This document shows, piece after piece, positions 25,047 to 32,581 of a stretch of DNA of 32,581 bases. A program made the translations under genes and the position numbers. The notes beneath the pieces are model-generated. The model was not told the DNA's origin. It made no database searches and worked only from the letters and a program-made list of their open reading frames with translations. The stretch is from Candidatus Zhuqueibacterota bacterium. Lineage in GTDB: Bacteria; Zhuqueibacterota; Zhuqueibacteria; Residuimicrobiales; Residuimicrobiaceae. The DNA is taken from positions 1 to 32,581 of the forward strand of contig CAUJEL010000198.1 in the NCBI GenBank assembly GCA_963169875.1. The letters are read 5' to 3'. Position 1 is the stretch's first letter. Each line of letters opens with the position of its first letter.

Positions 25047-26054
25047 ATGAATAGATTTCCAGGTCAGATTTTAGCCGTTGCAGTCCTTGCCATCGTGGTG
25101 ATTTTTATCGCCTGCGGCAAACTCACCGCACCGGACGATGTTCTCCCCCCGGCCACACCCGAGAGTTTCATTCTGCTGGGTGGCGGAGATGGTGAAGCCC
25201 GCTTCCGCTGGGTTCCCAATGGTGAACCCGATTTTCATCACTATGTGCTCTACCGCTCCACCACGCTGCCAACTGATTATAGTGGTTTTGGCAAACTGTC
25301 GGAGGTCACCCAAAATGAGTACGTCGATCGCTTCCTGGCTTATGATCTGACGTATTACTACTATATCACCGCGGTCGACAACGCCGGAAATGAAAGCAAT
25401 CCCAGTGGCGTGCTCGATGTTCGGCCTGTGAATATTTCATCACCCCCAAGTCCCTACAGCCTGACGGTGTACGGACACAATAATCCCAACCTCAACCAGA
25501 CCGAATTTAAAATCACCTGGATTCCGCCCATCATCAGCGATCTTGCTTATTTTCGCATCTATCGCGGATCGAGTTCTGATTTCGTCGTCGATGGGACAAC
25601 GCTGATCGATTCAACCTATGTGAGCATGTATATCGACGTCATGCAGCGCGCCGGGGACCTCTTTTTCTATAAAGTGACTTGCGTCGATCTGGGCGGCAAA
25701 GTCAGTGTGCCGGGATTCCCGGACGCGGATCGCATCCTCGGCGAAATCACTCTGTTGAGCCCGGGTAACCGGACCGTGCAAACACCGCCCATGACTTTCA
25801 GCTGGATGGCCGTCGATCATGCGGTGAAATACCAGGTGTTTGTCGGCAAGGGGCCTCTGTCCAATGTCATATGGACTTCCAATGCCACCACCAGTCTGCA
25901 GATGCAATACAGTGGGCCTGCCTTGTCCACGGATGCCATCTACTATTGGTGGGTTGGGGCTTACAGCAAAAATCCCTATGTTGATAGTTACGGTCAAGCC
26001 GTCACACCGGACGTGAACACCACAAGCAAAATCTGGTCCTTTTTCGTTCGTTGA
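25047..26054 (+). CDS. Lipoprotein with three fibronectin type III-like domains
   Basis: This 335-residue protein has an N-terminal hydrophobic segment and a lipobox ending FIAC (Cys23), so it should be lipid-anchored. Three beta-sandwich segments follow: residues about 34-128 (FRWVPNGEPDFHHYVLYRS...YYITAVDNAGNES), about 133-225 (FKITWIPPIISDLAYFRIYRG...YKVTCVDLGGK) and about 232-325 (TFSWMAVDHAVKYQVFVGKG...YYWWVGAYSKN). Such proteins are common FCB surface lipoproteins; the specific role is unknown. GGAG precedes the ATG by six bases. It heads a three-gene unit with the two outer-membrane barrel-like genes that follow. Confidence 0.85.
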   Translation: MNRFPGQILAVAVLAIVVIFIACGKLTAPDDVLPPATPESFILLGGGDGEARFRWVPNGEPDFHHYVLYRSTTLPTDYSGFGKLSEVTQNEYVDRFLAYDLTYYYYITAVDNAGNESNPSGVLDVRPVNISSPPSPYSLTVYGHNNPNLNQTEFKITWIPPIISDLAYFRIYRGSSSDFVVDGTTLIDSTYVSMYIDVMQRAGDLFFYKVTCVDLGGKVSVPGFPDADRILGEITLLSPGNRTVQTPPMTFSWMAVDHAVKYQVFVGKGPLSNVIWTSNATTSLQMQYSGPALSTDAIYYWWVGAYSKNPYVDSYGQAVTPDVNTTSKIWSFFVR

Positions 26055-26075
26055 GGGTAAGGAGAGGGTAATACC

Positions 26076-27293
26076 ATGAATCATAAGACAACGTCTTTGC
26101 GACTATTTGCTGCGTTTATATGGATTCTCTTCATGGTGGCGGTGGCGCCGGCGAAAGAGGTTAAAATATTCCTCTTCAATGGAAAAATTGTCCAGGGAGA
26201 GCTGCTGGAGGAGAATGAAGAGCACATTATCGTGCTCAACGAGCTCGGCCAAATCAAGATGCAGCGCACAGCCATTGAATCGGTGCTTTATCTGGAGAGC
26301 AGCGCAGCCGCGTCAGCGCCGCATCCGGACTCCGCAGGTGTCGCTCCCCTGAACGATCTTGTGGTCGTGCATCTGACCAATGGCGAGACCGTAACCGGCC
26401 GTCTGGTCTCCAAGTCGCTTGATTCCATTGTGATGCGGAGTGAATGGGGGCCGCTGACCGTTGCCAAGAATCAGGTCAAGTTGATCGAATACATCAACAC
26501 CGAGTTTGCAGAACGCGGCGAGACGGTGGTCGCCCGGTTGACCAATGGTCAGACACTTCAGGGTTACATCTTCCATGAAGATAAAAACACGGTCACTTTG
26601 ATCACGGATATCGGCCGGCTTACGCTGGAGAAAAAACTGCTGCGCAGTCTCGAGTATCACGTGGCGGCGCGCCCGGCCAAAACGGTTAGCGCCAAACGCG
26701 AGACTGTTGCGCCCATGACTGCCATGGCGGTGAAATCGCTGCCGCCTTCGGATCTGACCAAGCGTCAGGACAGTTTTTTTGCCGGCTACACGCCCCATCT
26801 CGGCGAGTCATTCAGCGGCGGTGTGGTGTTGGGGTATTCCAATCGCTACCTGCTGCGCCGCTTTCAGTCATTTTCCTTGAATGCCAATGCGCAGCTCAGC
26901 ACGGCGATTTTTTCGCTGAACAAAGCCTATTATGAAGCCAATGAGCTGCCCGGTTCCATGACCGCCAAGGGCGCTGCCATGGTCAATTCACTTCTGATCG
27001 GCTTGCCCCTGCATTTCTTCCCGAGTGAGAACCCGCCCTATGAATTCATCGTCAGGCCGGCCATCGAAACCCATCTGGTTTATAAAAGCCTGCAGAGAAG
27101 CTATCCCTCTTTCCCTTCGCTGAACACGGATGAGCGCGCTACTGATTTCCGTTTTGGCTTTTGCACCGAAGTGGGTGCGGAATGGAAAATGAGCCAGCAG
27201 TGGCGGCTGGGTTTCTCTTTTGCCATGCATTTCATCACCAGGGAAGACGATTATAATTCATTCAACATCATTTTGGGGACGCGTCTCTATTGA
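26076..27293 (+). CDS. Exported protein with three SH3/Sm-like NG repeats and a C-terminal beta-barrel-like domain
   Basis: This 405-residue protein has a signal peptide (about residues 1-26). Three related repeats of about 47 residues follow, at 28-74, 93-140 and 149-196. Each has the pattern hxhxxxNGxxhxGxhxxExxxxIxL...GxhxhxxxxhxSh (FNGKIVQG, TNGETVTG, TNGQTLQG), suggesting small barrel folds like those seen in periplasmic scaffold proteins. From about residue 230 the sequence alternates hydrophobic and polar residues in beta strands and ends GTRLY, as outer-membrane barrels do. No named family is recognised with certainty. The stop overlaps the next start (TTGA). Confidence 0.75.
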   Translation: MNHKTTSLRLFAAFIWILFMVAVAPAKEVKIFLFNGKIVQGELLEENEEHIIVLNELGQIKMQRTAIESVLYLESSAAASAPHPDSAGVAPLNDLVVVHLTNGETVTGRLVSKSLDSIVMRSEWGPLTVAKNQVKLIEYINTEFAERGETVVARLTNGQTLQGYIFHEDKNTVTLITDIGRLTLEKKLLRSLEYHVAARPAKTVSAKRETVAPMTAMAVKSLPPSDLTKRQDSFFAGYTPHLGESFSGGVVLGYSNRYLLRRFQSFSLNANAQLSTAIFSLNKAYYEANELPGSMTAKGAAMVNSLLIGLPLHFFPSENPPYEFIVRPAIETHLVYKSLQRSYPSFPSLNTDERATDFRFGFCTEVGAEWKMSQQWRLGFSFAMHFITREDDYNSFNIILGTRLY

Positions 27294-28129
27294 TACGTCG
27301 TGCAGTAGAAAAGGCGATTGCAGCCGCGGTGTTGCTGGCTGCGGGCATGGGCTTGGGGCAGACCCTTCCTGAATCGGAGATTGCCGCAAGCAGTTTCATC
27401 TCCCATGAACTGGGGGCATCTTCCGTCCTGTTGAATCCCGCCGGACTCAATGCCTTTCCCCAGGACGATGGCGTCATGGTCTATGATTTTGTCGATGAGG
27501 AGGGCCGCCATCGCCAGTTCGCGTTTGCATTGAGCATGGGGAGTTTGGGATTCGGTGTGCAGCAGTTCCGTTGGGAGGACCTGGGGGATTACCCGTTTTT
27601 GCGCATTTATCGCGCCAATCTCTCGGTGGGGGGCCGCGTGCTTTCCATCGGCACCAGCAACAAACTCTACCATCTGGAGTATCCGCATCACTTCACGCGC
27701 AGCTTCAGCGTCGATGCGGGGATCCATTTTCAACCCATCAAGTATCTGCAATTTGCGGGCCTGGCGCTGGATTGCAATGAGCCCGAGGTGGCGGAGTATC
27801 TCATCGGCCGGCGCTATCTGCTGGGAGCCGCCATCGTCTTGTTCGACCGCGCTCTCTATTTGCAGCAGCAGATCGAGCTCACCGACGACACCCGGCATCT
27901 CGAGGATGTGAATTATCAGTTGGGTGTCGTCCTGCGTCCGTGGGGCAGACTGGAATTTGCCGTGGGATATAAAAAGAATATCTTTAACGAAGAAAACTAT
28001 ATGGCGCGGATCAAGGTGCCGCTGCCCATTGGACTGGAAGTCACAGTCTTTGCCCGGGGAGATGAAAAATTGCACGCAAAAGTTTTTGCCGCTGCATTAT
28101 TACTGCCCATCCAGCCGCTGCGTTTCTAA
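27290..28129 (+). CDS. PorV/UPF0164-like outer-membrane beta-barrel protein
   Basis: This 279-residue protein starts at TTG overlapping the previous stop. It has a signal peptide (AIAAAVLLAAGMGLGQ), then ASSVLLNPAGL, the motif typical of PorV/PorQ and UPF0164 barrel proteins, and beta strands ending in a terminal Phe (QPLRF). In type IX secretion systems PorV shuttles cargo to the attachment complex; homologues without that role also exist. The cargo-like glycoside hydrolase about 2 kb away makes a secretion role plausible but unproven. The TAA stop is also the first codon of the repeat copy at 28127. Confidence 0.75.
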   Translation: MIRRAVEKAIAAAVLLAAGMGLGQTLPESEIAASSFISHELGASSVLLNPAGLNAFPQDDGVMVYDFVDEEGRHRQFAFALSMGSLGFGVQQFRWEDLGDYPFLRIYRANLSVGGRVLSIGTSNKLYHLEYPHHFTRSFSVDAGIHFQPIKYLQFAGLALDCNEPEVAEYLIGRRYLLGAAIVLFDRALYLQQQIELTDDTRHLEDVNYQLGVVLRPWGRLEFAVGYKKNIFNEENYMARIKVPLPIGLEVTVFARGDEKLHAKVFAAALLLPIQPLRF

Positions 28130-28308
28130 CCTGATCTATGCATAAACCGCCGAGCGCGCCGAGGACGCAGAGCTAGTTTTATTATAATTATCGAAAGATT
28201 TTTGATTTGATTTTGATCTCAGTCATCAATGTTGCGATCAATGCCATTTTTATGTTTTTCTTTTCTTTGCGTACCTCTGCGCCCTTGGCGGTGAATAAAT
28301 CAGGCTAG
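28127..28308. repeat. Intergenic repeat, copy 3 of 3 (about 182 bp, imperfect terminal inverted repeats)
   Basis: It begins TAACCTGATCTATGCATAAA and ends GGCGGTGAATAAATCAGGCTAG, so the ends are clear inverted repeats of about 30-45 bp with gaps. It shares TTTTATTATAATTATCGAAA and GATTTTGATCTCAG with copy 2. It sits exactly between two convergent genes. Its first three bases are the TAA of the PorV-like gene, and CTA at 28305-28307 is the stop codon of the minus-strand acyl-CoA synthetase. A bidirectional terminator role is possible. Confidence 0.9.
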
Positions 28309-29948
28309 ATCGAATATTTCGCCCGCATCGCCATTTTATCGCTTTTGCCGACGCTGGTTTTCTCCAGCGCCTCTACGAATTTCACCTTCATCAGCACCGC
28401 TTCCTTGGGCACCAATCCTTTGTCGATAAATTCACGCATATGGTGTGTGAGCTCCGCGGCCGTCACTGCCTGCCCTTCCTTGAGAACGACCAGTGCGAAG
28501 GGTATTTCACCCCAGCGTTCATGATGTTGTCCGAGCAGGGCGGCTTCTGAAACGGCCGGATGGCTTATGAGGATGTCCTCCAATTCAAGGGAGGAGAGCC
28601 ATTCGCCGCCCACCTTGATCGCATCTCTGAGACGGTCGGTGATGCGCACGCTGCCGCGCTCGTTCCAGCAGGCCACATCGCTGGTATGCAGCCATCCCCC
28701 GGCCCACAGTTTTCTCGAATTGGACTGATCTTTCAGATACCCCTGCGTCAGCCACGGGGCGCGGACGATGATTTCGCCCGCCGAACGGTCATCGTCCCGG
28801 ACCGGCTGCATTTTCTCATCAGTCACTTTCACATGGACCAGGGAGAAGGGCGTTCCGGTGCGGCAGCGCATGCTGATCTGTTCTTCAAGGGAGTTGTGTT
28901 CCAGCTCCGCGGCGGTGAGTTGAGATATGGTCAGGATGGGGCAGGTCTCGGACATGCCATAACCGGAATAGACATCGATGCCCTTCTGCAAAGCTGCGGC
29001 ACAGAGCGATTTGGCCAGTGCGGCGCCGCCGATGATCACCTTCCAGCGCGAAAAATCGGTCTTTTCACTGGCCGGATGTTTGAGCAACATGTGCAAAATG
29101 GTCGGTACGCAGTGGGAGTAGGTGACTTTTTCCTGATCGATCAGTCGCAGCAGATGCTCCGGCACATATTTGCCCGGATACACCTGTTTGACGCCGAGCA
29201 TGGTTGCCATGTAAGGGATACCCCAGGCGTGGACATGAAACATGGGCGTCAGCGGCATATAGACATCCTCGCGATGGAACGAACCCTGGGCCGGGTTGGA
29301 AGCGAGCGAAACCAGGCCGCTCAGGGTATGCAGCACCAATTGGCGGTGGCTGAAATAGACACCCTTGGGCATGCCAGTGGTTCCCGTGGTATAAAAAGTG
29401 GTGGCGCGGGTTTTTTCATCCAGGTCGGGAAAATCCTGCAGGGGTTGTGCGGCGGCCAGGAGCGCTTCGTACTCTCCGGTAAAATCCACCGGCAATTGCT
29501 CCGCTTCACGATTGTCCGTCAATAGAATGTAATTTCTTATCGTATCAATCCGGCTTTTGATATGGCCGAGCAGGGGTAAAAATTCAGCGTTGATCATCAG
29601 CACCATGTCTTCGGCATGGCTGATGGTGTAGATCATCTGCTCCGGGGTGAGACGGATGTTGATGGTGTGCAGGACGGCACCAATCATGGGCACGGCATAA
29701 AAGCACTCCAGGTAGCGATGGCTGTCCCAATCCATGACGGCGACGGTATCCCCTGGTTTGACGCCCATATCGATGAGGGCGGCGGCCAGTTTTCGTACCC
29801 GTTCGCGAAATTGCGCATAGGTGAAACGGAGCTCTCCGCGATAAACGATTTCCTGTTCCGGATTGTAAGCGGCCGGGGCGAACAACAGGTTCTTGATCAA
29901 CAAGGGGTACTCGTATGCTTCTTCAGCGCGCCATTGGATATCCGACAT
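28305..29948 (-). CDS. Fatty acyl-CoA synthetase (AMP-forming, AlkK/medium- to long-chain type)
   Basis: This 547-residue ANL-superfamily enzyme activates a fatty acid to acyl-CoA through an acyl-AMP. It shows the P-loop TTFYTTGTTGMPKGV near residue 187, YGMSETCPIL near 325, GGWLHTSDVACWNERGSVRITDR near 420, and the C-terminal catalytic lysine in KTSVGKSDKMAMR. The start is well supported by AGGAGG seven bases upstream. It lies 52 bp after the glycoside hydrolase stop on the same strand, so the two may be co-transcribed. Its TAG stop lies in the right arm of the repeat. Confidence 0.93.
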   Translation of the reverse strand: MSDIQWRAEEAYEYPLLIKNLLFAPAAYNPEQEIVYRGELRFTYAQFRERVRKLAAALIDMGVKPGDTVAVMDWDSHRYLECFYAVPMIGAVLHTINIRLTPEQMIYTISHAEDMVLMINAEFLPLLGHIKSRIDTIRNYILLTDNREAEQLPVDFTGEYEALLAAAQPLQDFPDLDEKTRATTFYTTGTTGMPKGVYFSHRQLVLHTLSGLVSLASNPAQGSFHREDVYMPLTPMFHVHAWGIPYMATMLGVKQVYPGKYVPEHLLRLIDQEKVTYSHCVPTILHMLLKHPASEKTDFSRWKVIIGGAALAKSLCAAALQKGIDVYSGYGMSETCPILTISQLTAAELEHNSLEEQISMRCRTGTPFSLVHVKVTDEKMQPVRDDDRSAGEIIVRAPWLTQGYLKDQSNSRKLWAGGWLHTSDVACWNERGSVRITDRLRDAIKVGGEWLSSLELEDILISHPAVSEAALLGQHHERWGEIPFALVVLKEGQAVTAAELTHHMREFIDKGLVPKEAVLMKVKFVEALEKTSVGKSDKMAMRAKYSI

Positions 29949-30000
29949 GAACGTTCCTCCTGGTAAAGTTCAATCAATCAGTCATGGTAATAAATTATTT

Positions 30001-32265
30001 TCAACGAAGCAACAGAAATTTGCCGGTCTGGACGGGCTTTTGCGACCGCGGTTCAACCGCATAAAAATAGAGTCCGGACGGTGCCCGCGTGCCAATAAGG
30101 CTGACGCGATCCCAGTTGAGGGTGTGAACGCCCGGCGGCAGGGCGGACCAATCGCTCTGATAGACCGTTTGCTGAAGAATGTTGTAAATGGTGAAGCGCA
30201 GCTCTTCAGGCTGTGTCATGGCAACCTGCAGCTGTATCCGGTCCCGTGCCGGATTGGGGTAGAGCCGAATATTGAACGATTCCGGCTGAGCAAGGTTCAT
30301 CATTAATTCCTGGACCTGGGAATTTGCAAAAGTGCCGTCATGATCGATTTGACGGAGACGGTATTTGACCCTCATGCCGTATGGCGGTTTGTCGCGGAAC
30401 GTGTATTCCTGCGCCATCTGTGTGGTTCCATGCCCTGGCACGAAACCAATCTCGGTAAATGTGGTATCCTTTGCGAGCGCGCGTTCGATGGCAAAACCGT
30501 AATTGTTGGATTCGGATTCCGTGCGCCATTTCAGTATCACCGTTCCATCGTGCGCTTCGGCTCTGAAGAAGGCCAATTCGACCGGTACGACCGTTTGAGA
30601 ATAGGATTGTTCGACGAGGTAAAAGACAATGTCCTGGTTGTAGGTCGGGGTCGGGAAGGATATCCACCCCGTGCTCGATTGATTGTGCAGGCCACGGGTT
30701 CCCATCATCTGGCCGGTCTTGGGATTGTACCAGTCGTAGTAATAATTGCCCGCGGGCAGGTTGATCTGGATGGAGCTTTTGCTGCCGCTGGTCTGGGTGA
30801 AGCAATAGACGACGTATTCTTTGCCATAATAGCGGCACAGGGTGGCTGTTCCAGAAACGCCCCTGACCTCTGCATCGGCGGGGTCGAGGAGATTGACATC
30901 CTTGATCTGTCCAATGAACCTGGCGAAATATTCATGGTAATCCGTCACTTTATTGGGCACGTCGGTGATGTTGGCCCAGCAGAACTCGCTGGTGCCGACG
31001 CAGCCCGCAGTCAGATTTCCCCAAAAGGATGCCCGAAACCAATCGTGTGCGGCTGTGTTGGTGGCGTACAGATACCCCCTTGGATCTGCATCATCCTTGG
31101 GATAGAGCTCATTCCACAGAATGGGCCGATTGTTGGACCAGCCATACGCCGCATACGCCGCCCATTTGGCATGGAGCGCTGGATTGTGGGTTCTGGTGTG
31201 GGTCCAGTTCCACTCCGAGGAGGGGCATTTGAAACCAGCATGGAAAAAAGTGAGGTGGATGGGGTAGCCGCCGGCCTGGAGTTCTGAAGCGCCGATGGGG
31301 ATCTGGTACGGATCGTAGGTCCTGAAATAGGAAGCGTAAAGCGTGGCCGCGGTTTTGACAATCGCTGGGTCGGGCTTCATGACTTCCGCTTCATTCCAGA
31401 GTTCCCACATCAGATTCGGATATGCGGCGTATCTGGCAATGCAATAGCGAAAGAAGAATTTCGTCTCATTCACATAGGTATTGGAATAATGGGGTTCGAG
31501 CAACAAATCCGTGATGGGTGGATTGACGATGGAGATGTCGGAACCGGGCTTGCGTTTGCCCCAGGTATCGAAGAAATTCAACTGCACGTTGATCCCCAGC
31601 TCCAGACACCAGTTCATGATCTGGTCTACGGTCGCCAAAAAGTCGAGGTCCATGGAATTGAGATCATCGTTCAGCGGCAGGACGCGCAGCTTGAGGACGA
31701 TGCCGTTGAGACCTTTGGCGGCTATGGCTTGAAGATAGGTGTGCACCAGAGGCACATATTGGGCTTTGGGCATGCGTTCGGGCACGCTGGCGCGTTCAGC
31801 GGTTTTGTAATAGGGATCATCGAAATCAATGTATTTGCCGCCCAGCCAATGCAGCGGAGTGCCATCTTCAAAACGAAGTTTATGGGGATTGTTTTGATCG
31901 ATGCGGATATGGCCGTGTAATTTACTGTTTCGTTTTGTGACACAATTGAAGGATCCTGCTCCATGCTGGTCATTAAACTGCCAGGTATAACTCCAGACCC
32001 CTGGCTTGTTCGGCATGAATCGAATGAGCCACGTCAATTGGCCGTTGTAAAAACCCTCGACATTGAATTGACTGCCGTCCGGACCATAAAACTTGGCTGT
32101 TAAGTTCAAATTTGTAAATGGATTAGATATTGATTCAGTTGACTGAAACGAGATCACTGCGATTTCATAACAGGGGACCGGGTTGTTGAGGAGTTGCACT
32201 GAAACCCCTGCGAAGGAAAGGCTGTAAATAACAAATAAACATAAAAATAGTAGCCGCTTCATCAT
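30001..32265 (-). CDS. Secreted glycoside hydrolase-like protein (DUF5060 plus TIM barrel) with type IX sorting domain
   Basis: The product has about 754 residues. ATG 32265 is preceded by GAGG five bases upstream and begins a signal peptide (MMKRLLFLCLFVIYSLSFAG); the frame is open upstream but not family-like. An N-terminal DUF5060-type beta domain (about 25-130) precedes a TIM barrel with GH-A-clan features: WELWNEAEV near residue 290 (acid/base) and ILWNELYP near 385 (possible nucleophile). A domain like the collagen-binding domain of putative collagenases follows (YYYDWYNPKTGQ), then a beta domain. From about residue 665 a Por secretion tail (FNIRLYPNPARD...SGLYFYAVE...KFLLLR) follows. 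The glycan substrate is unknown. Confidence 0.88.
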   Translation of the reverse strand: MMKRLLFLCLFVIYSLSFAGVSVQLLNNPVPCYEIAVISFQSTESISNPFTNLNLTAKFYGPDGSQFNVEGFYNGQLTWLIRFMPNKPGVWSYTWQFNDQHGAGSFNCVTKRNSKLHGHIRIDQNNPHKLRFEDGTPLHWLGGKYIDFDDPYYKTAERASVPERMPKAQYVPLVHTYLQAIAAKGLNGIVLKLRVLPLNDDLNSMDLDFLATVDQIMNWCLELGINVQLNFFDTWGKRKPGSDISIVNPPITDLLLEPHYSNTYVNETKFFFRYCIARYAAYPNLMWELWNEAEVMKPDPAIVKTAATLYASYFRTYDPYQIPIGASELQAGGYPIHLTFFHAGFKCPSSEWNWTHTRTHNPALHAKWAAYAAYGWSNNRPILWNELYPKDDADPRGYLYATNTAAHDWFRASFWGNLTAGCVGTSEFCWANITDVPNKVTDYHEYFARFIGQIKDVNLLDPADAEVRGVSGTATLCRYYGKEYVVYCFTQTSGSKSSIQINLPAGNYYYDWYNPKTGQMMGTRGLHNQSSTGWISFPTPTYNQDIVFYLVEQSYSQTVVPVELAFFRAEAHDGTVILKWRTESESNNYGFAIERALAKDTTFTEIGFVPGHGTTQMAQEYTFRDKPPYGMRVKYRLRQIDHDGTFANSQVQELMMNLAQPESFNIRLYPNPARDRIQLQVAMTQPEELRFTIYNILQQTVYQSDWSALPPGVHTLNWDRVSLIGTRAPSGLYFYAVEPRSQKPVQTGKFLLLR

Positions 32266-32441
32266 TGCCACCTCAAGTTGCTGTTCATAAGATCCGTGCT
32301 TCTGCCTGAGAAGCTGGCAGTCACCCTGTGCGCGGGTGAGATGTCTTGATAGATTTTGTTGCAAAAACCGTGCAAGAAACGATGCTGTGGTGATGCAACA
32401 GAATGAATGGTGGATAATGTACATTTTTCCCGGCATATATG

Positions 32442-32581
32442 ATCGAGTAGGCGTCAGGATTACCCCTGACGCCTCTCACACCACCGTACGTACGGTTCCG
32501 TATACGGCGGTTCCAGAAGTTAGTGTTTACCGTTTAAAATAAGATAATCGAGCATTGAAAAGAGACCCAGCTTATCAAAAT
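32442..32581 (-). mobile_element. Group II intron, 3' end (domains V and VI); 5' part outside window
   Basis: Read on the minus strand, 32514-32478 forms a domain V hairpin: CCGTA/TACGG and TACG/CGTA helices, a GAAC loop and the diagnostic two-base CG bulge. Domain VI follows as GGCGTCAGG/CCTGACGCC with a short loop, flanked by GAG/CTC. An unpaired A at 32448 is the likely branch point. The terminal CTACTCGAT ends at 32442, the expected 3' splice site. The intron lies 5' of the glycoside hydrolase on the same strand, about 177 bp from its start. Confidence 0.8.
32520..32579 (-). CDS. C-terminal fragment of the intron-encoded reverse transcriptase/maturase (partial)
   Basis: A minus-strand frame enters from the right edge and gives FDKLGLFSMLDYLILNGKH before TAA at 32520-32522, six bases before the domain V region. 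The position is where group II intron maturase genes usually end. Only 19 residues are visible, so the identity rests mainly on context. Confidence 0.4.
   Translation of the reverse strand, partial: FDKLGLFSMLDYLILNGKH

Noticed and set aside
28560-29525. Plus-strand open frame of 321 codons
   Set aside because: It is antisense to the acyl-CoA synthetase, which has all its motifs and an AGGAGG ribosome-binding site.
30340-31287. Plus-strand open frame of 315 codons
   Set aside because: It is antisense to the glycoside hydrolase-like gene and has no domain signature.
32266-32436. N-terminal extension of the glycoside hydrolase frame to ATG 32436
   Set aside because: The added 57 residues precede a perfect signal peptide and ribosome-binding site at 32265, and begin just beyond the group II intron 3' end. 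They look like untranslated leader.

Overview
The window looks like chromosomal DNA from a Gram-negative bacterium of the FCB superphylum (Fibrobacteres-Chlorobi-Bacteroidetes and allied candidate phyla such as KSB1 or Calditrichota). The lineage is inferred from marker families: a GWxTD-domain protein, a DUF5683 protein, a PorV-like outer-membrane protein, and a glycoside hydrolase ending in a type IX secretion (Por) C-terminal sorting domain. No rRNA or other decisive taxonomic marker is present.

Layout. At the left edge a secreted SGNH hydrolase with FG-GAP/VCBS repeats runs off the window on the minus strand. From about 1.5 to 28.1 kb every gene is on the plus strand, in tightly packed runs. 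In order these are: folate and nucleotide genes (folB, folK, a deoxynucleoside kinase); envelope export and polymerisation (a small membrane protein, an MsbA-type ABC transporter, an O-antigen ligase-like protein); a GAF/HD-GYP signalling protein; ridA, a DUF5683 protein, an HD hydrolase and a DUF2279-like protein; purF; a UbiA prenyltransferase, 2x[4Fe-4S] ferredoxin and geranylgeranyl-reductase-family flavoprotein trio; ftsY and rimO; a GWxTD protein; a peptidoglycan-turnover and purine stretch (LD-carboxypeptidase, purN, a VanX-like lipoprotein, purH); mreB and a class A penicillin-binding protein, closed by a clear terminator. After a perfect-consensus sigma70-type promoter comes a three-gene envelope unit (FN3 lipoprotein, repeat-plus-barrel protein, PorV-like barrel). 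From 28.3 kb the genes are on the minus strand: an acyl-CoA synthetase and a large type IX-secreted glycoside hydrolase. The right edge is the 3' end (domains V and VI) of a group II intron.

Most notable points. (1) The UbiA, ferredoxin and GGR trio resembles the archaeal equipment for attaching and saturating isoprenoid chains, which would fit FCB bacteria with archaeal-type lipids or a saturated isoprenoid quinone or carotenoid. (2) A 177-182 bp repeat with long imperfect terminal inverted repeats occurs three times. Its ends supply or abut the stop codons of three flanking genes, and one copy creates a false N-terminus for the O-antigen ligase-like protein. (3) The 5' leader of the envelope unit can fold as a compact three-way junction next to the ribosome-binding site. 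(4) A 15-codon leader ORF with a strong Shine-Dalgarno sequence ends on the ubiA start codon.

No tRNA, rRNA, CRISPR array or prophage was seen. There is no gene-free stretch longer than 300 bases.
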